17,969 nt of DNA from Deinococcus sp. GTDB taxonomy: Bacteria > Deinococcota > Deinococci > Deinococcales > Thermaceae. Below, piece by piece: positions 14,435 to 17,969 of the stretch. The position numbers and the translations under genes were made by a program. The DNA is taken from NCBI GenBank assembly GCA_023382135.1, contig JAMCQK010000118.1, positions 1 to 17,969 on the forward strand, given 5' to 3'. Numbering within the stretch: the first letter of the stretch is position 1; each line of letters starts with the position of its first letter. The notes beneath the pieces were generated by a model that worked only from the letters and a program-made list of their open reading frames with translations, ran no database searches and had not been told where the DNA came from.

Positions 14435-15412
14435 TTACCCGCCAATCCCTATCATTACCCGTTCCCTGAGCGTCGGCAAGGTGTTGCCAAACGCGGGCTT
14501 CCGGTCTGTGGCCAGAAGAATTGCGTCGGTTATCGCCTCGACTGGGTTCTGCGCTTCAAAGGCCCAGGCAATGTCCATTTCTAGGTCGGTCAAAAGGCAG
14601 GGGCGCATTGCCTTGTCGGAAGTCAGGCGCAGGCGCGAGCACTTGGAGCAGAACGCCTCGGTGACGGGATTGATGAAGCCAATGGTCCCCACTGAGCCTT
14701 TGATTTTATAAACGCGCGCGGGCGCGCTGGGGTCCGAGTCCACTTTTTCCAGCGGGCCGAACTCGCGCTCCAGCTTTGCCTTGGTCTCCGCTCCCGCAAT
14801 GAACCGGCGCTGGTACTCTTCCGGGTTGGAGTTGTCCAGGTGCATGTACTCCAGAAAGCGCACGTGTAGGGGTCTGTCGAGCGAAAGCTTGGCCAGTGGG
14901 ACAACTTCACCCTCGTTCATGCCCCGGATCATCACCGCGTTGAGCTTCACGGGCTCCAGTTTTAACTCGAACGAGAGCTCGATGGCGTCCAGCACCTTGC
15001 CGACATCCCCCCCGCGGGTCATGGCTTTGAATACTTCCGGAGTCGCGGAGTCTAGCGAAATGTTTACGCGTTGCAGCCCCGCGGCCACCAGTTCTTTGGC
15101 GCGGCGGCGGAAGAGCAGGGCGTTGGTGGTAATGGCAATGTCTCGGATGCCTTCGGTGTCGCGGGCGGCCTCGATCATCTGGGGAAGTTCCTTGCGTACC
15201 AGAGGCTCACCGCCGGTGAAGCGGACGGCCTCGAGGCCCAACATGCTCCCCGCTTTCAAAAAGTGCCGCACATCCTCCACGGTGACCGTCCCTGGCGGCT
15301 CCGTCGTCTCCCAGTCCAGAGGGTGGCAGTATAGGCAGCGCAGGTTACACCTGGGCGTAACCGAGAGCCGCAGGTCCTTAATCAGGCGGCCAAAGTTGTC
15401 GGTAAGCTTCAT
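14435..15412 (-). CDS. moaA: GTP 3',8-cyclase MoaA
   Basis: Radical SAM enzyme that starts molybdenum cofactor synthesis by converting GTP to 3',8-cyclo-dihydro-GTP, with MoaC acting next. Cys22, Cys26 and Cys29 (CNLRCLYC) bind the radical-SAM 4Fe-4S cluster, FTGGEPLVR (about residues 70-78) is the SAM-contact motif, and the C-terminal cluster ligands are Cys255, Cys258 and Cys272. The protein ends in Gly-Gly, the conserved MoaA tail needed for activity. Length, 325 residues, is normal. The ATG at 15412 is preceded by AGGGGG and lies downstream of a promoter; an earlier TTG at 15448 lies upstream of that promoter's -10 and is rejected. It is convergent with arsC, 19 bases apart. AioA needs this cofactor, so the position is meaningful, but the gene may also serve the whole cell. 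No other mo genes are nearby. Confidence 0.93.
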   Translation of the reverse strand: MKLTDNFGRLIKDLRLSVTPRCNLRCLYCHPLDWETTEPPGTVTVEDVRHFLKAGSMLGLEAVRFTGGEPLVRKELPQMIEAARDTEGIRDIAITTNALLFRRRAKELVAAGLQRVNISLDSATPEVFKAMTRGGDVGKVLDAIELSFELKLEPVKLNAVMIRGMNEGEVVPLAKLSLDRPLHVRFLEYMHLDNSNPEEYQRRFIAGAETKAKLEREFGPLEKVDSDPSAPARVYKIKGSVGTIGFINPVTEAFCSKCSRLRLTSDKAMRPCLLTDLEMDIAWAFEAQNPVEAITDAILLATDRKPAFGNTLPTLRERVMIGIGG

Positions 15413-15436
15413 ATACCCCCTGGGCAAACGTGTTGC

Positions 15437-15465
15437 ATTGTACCGCAATACGGGGTAAAGGTTAA
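15437..15465 (-). promoter_or_regulatory. Promoter of moaA
   Basis: On the minus strand TTAACC (15465-15460), a 17-base spacer and TACAAT (15442-15437). Transcription would begin near 15430, giving a leader of roughly 18 bases with the AGGGGG ribosome site (15421-15416). No room remains for a molybdenum-cofactor riboswitch. Confidence 0.55.
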
Positions 15466-15484
15466 GTCTTGATTAATGCTGTTA

Positions 15485-15497
15485 GCGCTTTAAGCGC
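15485..15497. repeat. Perfect palindrome between moaA and the DCC gene
   Basis: GCGCTT and AAGCGC flank a single T (15485-15497). It lies midway between the divergent moaA and DCC genes, 20 bases upstream of the moaA -35, a good place for a regulator. No regulator is known for it. Confidence 0.35.
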
Positions 15498-15528
15498 CAC
15501 AGGTCACCGTTAAAACCCAAAATGCTGC

Positions 15529-15534
15529 TACTCT
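15529..15534 (+). promoter_or_regulatory. Possible -10 hexamer of the DCC gene
   Basis: TACTCT ends 7 bases before the ATG at 15542, with no Shine-Dalgarno. It matches the leaderless spacing seen at other genes here. The -35 is not evident, so this is weak. Confidence 0.3.
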
Positions 15535-15541
15535 AAATTCG

Positions 15542-15949
15542 ATGGATAGCGAGGCAGTGGTTCTGTTCGATGGCGTGTGCAATCTATGCAGCGGCGCTGT
15601 GCAGTTCATCATCCGGCACGACCCCGAAGGCTATTTCCAGTTCGCACCCTTGCAGTCCGAAGCGGGCCGCAGCCTGCTGATCCGGCATAACCTGGCCAAC
15701 CATGGAACGGATAGCATTGTTTTAATTGAAGGAGAACGAGTTTATATAGAAAGCGACGCGGTGCTCAGAATTGCCAAACACCTTTCAGGCCCGTGGCCAC
15801 TGTTTCAGGCCCTTGGCGTTTTGCCCAAGGTGGCGCGCGATGCCGCCTACCGCTACCTGGCCGAGAACCGGTACCGCTGGTTTGGAAAGTGGGAGCAGTG
15901 CATGGTACCCACGCCGGAGCTGCGCGGGCGGTTTTTGGACATGGTGTGA
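15542..15949 (+). CDS. DCC family thiol-disulfide oxidoreductase-like protein (DUF393)
   Basis: A 135-residue protein of the DCC family, named for the Asp-x-x-Cys-x-x-Cys motif near the start; here it is FDGVCNLC, with Asp10, Cys13 and Cys16. The family is thought to have a thioredoxin-like fold and redox activity, but its physiological role is not established. Other conserved parts are visible: 'VQFIIRHDPEGYFQFAPLQSEAG', 'DSIVLIEGERVYIESDAVLRIA' and 'YRYLAENRYRWFGKWEQCMVP', with a third cysteine in the usual C-terminal position. No signal peptide or membrane helix is seen, so it should be cytoplasmic. It is divergent from moaA across 129 bases. The next 186 bases (15950-16135) hold nothing I can name before the convergent gene. 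Confidence 0.9.
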   Translation: MDSEAVVLFDGVCNLCSGAVQFIIRHDPEGYFQFAPLQSEAGRSLLIRHNLANHGTDSIVLIEGERVYIESDAVLRIAKHLSGPWPLFQALGVLPKVARDAAYRYLAENRYRWFGKWEQCMVPTPELRGRFLDMV

Positions 15950-16135
15950 GTGTAAGCAGCCCGGTTCCGGCCGCTATGCGGACGTTGCAGCTTGTCCACT
16001 GCCATTATAGACTCCGCTAACCGCTGGATAGCCGAAAGCCGCTCTTGTTGGTTTGGCCGAGCCGATGTGGATATGGTGCCGCCGGGGTAGGTTCTTGGGG
16101 TAGCACCGTTGCCCTGCCCAACACGCTCGCAAACC

Positions 16136-16495
16136 TCAGATGTCTTTGCTAGCGCCCCCTTGTTTTTTGCTTTCAAATGTTCCAGTTTTTCCAGCCAGCC
16201 TTTGCCACAAACGCCGGGGGCTGAGCCAGCTTCGGTAGCGCTTGGCCACCTCTTTACCCGCGAGAAGTACGCCTGCCAAAAACAGTGCTTCGGCAACAAC
16301 CAGCACCGCCACAACCAAAGAAGCCTTTTGCGAAGTCGAAAGTGGCAGAAAGGGAATTGCTGGCAGGGCAACCCACAGCAGTGTTGACAGCACAATTAGG
16401 CCTAGCCCCGCCTTGGCGGCGAGACCTAAACGCTTTGTTGCATTGTGCGTGGCGGTATCTGCGGATGCTTGATCTGTTTCGAGTGGTGGTTCCAT
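16136..16495 (-). CDS. Small two-helix membrane protein (transporter-suffix-like domain)
   Basis: A 119-residue protein with a hydrophilic N-terminus (about 1-22), two hydrophobic segments (about 28-50 and 58-80) and a basic C-terminal tail beginning GKEVAKRYRSWLSPRRLW. The pattern 'LGLIVLSTLLWVALPAIPFLPLSTSQKASL...GKEVAKRYR' resembles the short 'transporter suffix' domain found alone or at the end of some transporters; I recognise this by memory of the pattern, not by alignment. The function is unknown. The start ATG at 16495 lacks a ribosome site, and a shorter form starting within the N-terminal tail cannot be ruled out. It is isolated, convergent with the DCC gene and downstream of a 400-base gene-free stretch. 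Confidence 0.65.
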   Translation of the reverse strand: MEPPLETDQASADTATHNATKRLGLAAKAGLGLIVLSTLLWVALPAIPFLPLSTSQKASLVVAVLVVAEALFLAGVLLAGKEVAKRYRSWLSPRRLWQRLAGKTGTFESKKQGGASKDI

Positions 16496-16642
16496 TGATA
16501 GTTCAATACTAGCGGGAGCCTTTGGGGGGTTGATGTGATTGGGGAGGGGAAGGATCTCGCACTGAGTTAAAGCGACTATACCTTAGGCAAAGAGAGAATC
16601 CCCAGCGATTCAACGCCAGAATTTGCCGACTTCTCACGGCCC

Positions 16643-16675
16643 GAGATTCTTCGCGCTGGCGCGCTCAGAATGACA
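16643..16675 (-). repeat. Palindromic intergenic element, copy A
   Basis: Read on the minus strand, outer arms ATTCT and AGAAT (16671-16667, 16650-16646) enclose a GA/GA tandem mismatch, then GCGC/GCGC arms and a GCCA loop. It resembles the widespread intergenic repeat of the form 'TCATTCTGAGC...GCGAAGAATCTC', as I remember it from many genomes. Confidence 0.65.
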
Positions 16676-16715
16676 ACGAATGGCATGCCCCACAACCACG
16701 ATTTGTTCCGCCCCT

Positions 16716-16742
16716 CTCATGTTGAGCGCAGCGAAACATCTC
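16716..16742 (+). repeat. Palindromic intergenic element, copy B
   Basis: On the plus strand, outer arms ATGTT (16719-16723) and AACAT (16735-16739) enclose the same GA/GA tandem, GC/GC arms and a GCA loop. Compared with copy A both arms have changed together, so pairing is kept. It faces copy A, and the pair is bounded by GAGAT (16643) and ATCTC (16742). Confidence 0.65.
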
Positions 16743-16787
16743 CCACTGCGCCAGCAACGAAATTATCGTGTTGGCGCAGTGAGGGAT
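16738..16787. repeat. Long hairpin
   Basis: CACTGCGCCA (16744-16753) and TGGCGCAGTG (16772-16781) form a perfect 10-bp stem. Inside, a G-T and a C-G pair, a bulged A and ACGA/TCGT (16757-16760, 16766-16769) extend it to an AATTA loop. Outside, ATCTC pairs with GGGAT after one mismatch. In all about 21 pairs. Confidence 0.7.
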
Positions 16788-16803
16788 TCTGAAATAGAAC
16801 TAG

Positions 16804-16834
16804 CCCTTCGCGCTGAGCGCCTGCGGCTCAGAAT
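16804..16834 (-). repeat. Palindromic intergenic element, copy D (diverged)
   Basis: On the minus strand it starts ATTCTGAGC and ends GCGCGAAGGG, like copies A and B, but the outer right arm no longer pairs well. It has instead an inner stem CTGAGC/GCTCAG (16813-16818, 16826-16831) with a seven-base loop. Confidence 0.5.
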
Positions 16835-16900
16835 GATAACCGTATAAGAAATAGTTGCCCGGGTGCTGTCCAGACACCAAATGACTTCGGTTCTTCTCAC

Positions 16901-17969
16901 TCACCGCACCTGCGGGAATCCCAGATCCACCTTGGAAGTCGCCGGGTCGGGCCAGCGGCTGGTGACCACCTTCGTGCGGGTGTAAAAGTGGATGCCGTCT
17001 GGCCCGTACATGTGGGTATCGCCAAACAGGCTGGCCTTCCAGCCGCCAAAGCTGTAGTAGGCAACCGGAACGGGTATGGGCACGTTGATACCCACCATGC
17101 CCACATTGCAGTCGAACTGGAACTGGCGGGCAGCGCCGCCATCGCGGGTAAAAATAGCGGTGCCGTTGCCGTAGGGGTTGTCGTTTACTAGCTTGAGGGC
17201 TTCCTCGTAAGTCTTGACGCGTACCACGCCCAGCACCGGGCCAAAGATTTCGTCGTCGTAGGCTTTCATGCCGGGCTTCACGTTGTCGATGAGCGAAACG
17301 CCCAGGAAGAAACCGTTATCTGGGACTTTGGTCTCGCGGCCATCCACTACAACCGTCGCACCTTCTTTCGGGGCGTTCTCCACGTAGCCGGCTACTTTGT
17401 CGCGGTGTTCCTTGGTGACCAGCGGGCCCATCTCGCTGCCCTCTTCTAGCCCGTTGCCAATTTTCAGCTTGGGCAGGCGTTCTTTGATGGCAGCAACCAG
17501 AGGATCGGCAACGCTACCAACAGCAACGACCAAAGAGATGGCCATACAGCGCTCGCCGGCAGAGCCGTAGGCAGCGGAAACCGCGGCATCGGCAGCCATG
17601 TTCACATCGGCATCCGGCAGCACCACCATGTGGTTTTTGGCGCCGCCAAGGGCCTGGATGCGCTTGCCGTTCTTGGTGCCGGTCTCGTAGATGTACTTGG
17701 CAATGGGCGTGGAGCCCACAAAGCTGACCGCGGCAATGTCCGGGTGTTCTAAAATTCTATCCACCGCCACCTTGTCGCCCTGCACCACGTTGAAGACGCC
17801 ATCGGGCAGACCCGCCTGCTTCCAGAGGTCGGCCATGAAGAGCGAAGCGGAAGGATCTTTCTCGGAAGGTTTGAGAACGAAGGTGTTGCCGCAAGCAATG
17901 GCGTTGGCGAACATCCACATGGGCACCATAGCGGGGAAGTTAAAGGGGGGTAATGCCCGCCACCACGCC
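16901..17969 (-). CDS. mmsA: Methylmalonate-semialdehyde dehydrogenase, C-terminal part, with an apparent frameshift
   Basis: CoA-acylating aldehyde dehydrogenase that turns methylmalonate semialdehyde into propionyl-CoA in valine (or inositol) breakdown, in the cytoplasm. The visible part is about the last 355 of some 490 residues. Marks are FVGSTPIAKYIYETG (cofactor-binding region), ALGGAKNH, where most aldehyde dehydrogenases have a glutamate and this subfamily does not, the nucleophile Cys in GSAGERCMA, and the C-terminal block YYSFGGWKASLFGD. The uninterrupted frame opens at 17929. Upstream of it the minus strand encodes GVVAGITP in one frame and FNFPAMVP in the next, which together make the conserved family sequence. 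The break is at a run of six G (17945-17950), where five would keep the frame. It may be a sequencing error or a real lesion. The start is outside the window. Confidence 0.9.
   Translation of the reverse strand, partial: AWWRALPPFNFPAMVPMWMFANAIACGNTFVLKPSEKDPSASLFMADLWKQAGLPDGVFNVVQGDKVAVDRILEHPDIAAVSFVGSTPIAKYIYETGTKNGKRIQALGGAKNHMVVLPDADVNMAADAAVSAAYGSAGERCMAISLVVAVGSVADPLVAAIKERLPKLKIGNGLEEGSEMGPLVTKEHRDKVAGYVENAPKEGATVVVDGRETKVPDNGFFLGVSLIDNVKPGMKAYDDEIFGPVLGVVRVKTYEEALKLVNDNPYGNGTAIFTRDGGAARQFQFDCNVGMVGINVPIPVPVAYYSFGGWKASLFGDTHMYGPDGIHFYTRTKVVTSRWPDPATSKVDLGFPQVR

Larger units (their letters stand above)
16496..16900. other. Gene-free stretch rich in palindromic elements
   Basis: About 400 bases between the start of the small membrane-protein gene and the stop of the dehydrogenase gene, with no plausible reading frame in either direction. 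The part nearest the membrane-protein gene (16496-16640) shows no clear structure. From 16643 to 16834 it is packed with hairpin-forming repeats listed separately. Confidence 0.6.

Noticed and set aside
14781..15458. Open frame of 225 codons on the plus strand opposite moaA
   Set aside because: MoaA has all its cluster cysteines in the other strand; the Ser/Arg-rich antisense product has no family features.
15413..15541. A molybdenum-cofactor riboswitch upstream of moaA
   Set aside because: The proposed promoter leaves a leader of only about 18 bases, far too short for that element.
16004..16009. Perfect TATAAT on the minus strand downstream of the DCC gene, pointing antisense into it
   Set aside because: There is no matching -35 at 16-18 bases, and the following short frame (about 50 codons) has no ribosome site or family resemblance. 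A weak antisense RNA cannot be excluded.
16643..16834. A CRISPR array
   Set aside because: The repeats differ in length, orientation and spacing, are themselves palindromes, and no cas gene is nearby.

Overview
The window looks like a chromosomal stretch from the Deinococcus-Thermus group, most likely Meiothermus or a close relative of Thermus. The strongest pointer is the inorganic pyrophosphatase at 9770-10303, which matches my memory of the Thermus thermophilus enzyme over nearly its whole length. Supporting signs are GC-rich genes, frequent GTG and TTG starts, many genes with a -10-like hexamer 6-9 bases before the start codon (as expected for leaderless mRNAs in this phylum), and many CTCGAG words in coding DNA. 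The genus is an inference, since no rRNA gene is present.

Layout. 1-2600: a secreted lipoprotein with an Ig-like domain and a half dockerin, converging on a minus-strand pair (RsuA-type pseudouridine synthase, then a nitroreductase). 2700-5721: a complete tripartite tricarboxylate transporter operon, tctC-tctB-tctA. 5829-7413: a long-form AlaX alanyl-tRNA editing protein, converging with a small DUF4260 membrane protein; both stop codons lie inside one palindrome. 7510-10303: an MMPL/RND transporter followed by the pyrophosphatase.

10359-15412 is the most distinctive part, an arsenic locus. On the minus strand are aioB (Tat-exported Rieske subunit) and aioA (molybdopterin catalytic subunit) of arsenite oxidase. 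Divergent from them are an ArsR-type repressor with a Cys-x-Cys site and a thioredoxin-type arsenate reductase (ArsC). Converging on arsC is moaA, whose product starts molybdenum cofactor synthesis, which AioA needs. The aioB-arsR intergenic region carries a good promoter and short inverted repeats placed as operators. A simple reading is that arsenite releases ArsR and turns on arsenite oxidation outside the cell and arsenate reduction inside it. No arsenite efflux pump, cytochrome partner or AioXSR system is visible.

15542-17969: a DCC-family thiol protein, a small two-helix membrane protein, a roughly 400-base gene-free stretch holding several related palindromic elements, and the 3' part of a methylmalonate-semialdehyde dehydrogenase gene. 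That gene has an apparent one-base frameshift in a run of six G close to the window edge.

I found no rRNA, tRNA, CRISPR array, insertion sequence or prophage gene. Nothing here is clearly an undescribed system. The best candidates for follow-up are the arsenic locus with its control region and the palindromic repeat cluster.
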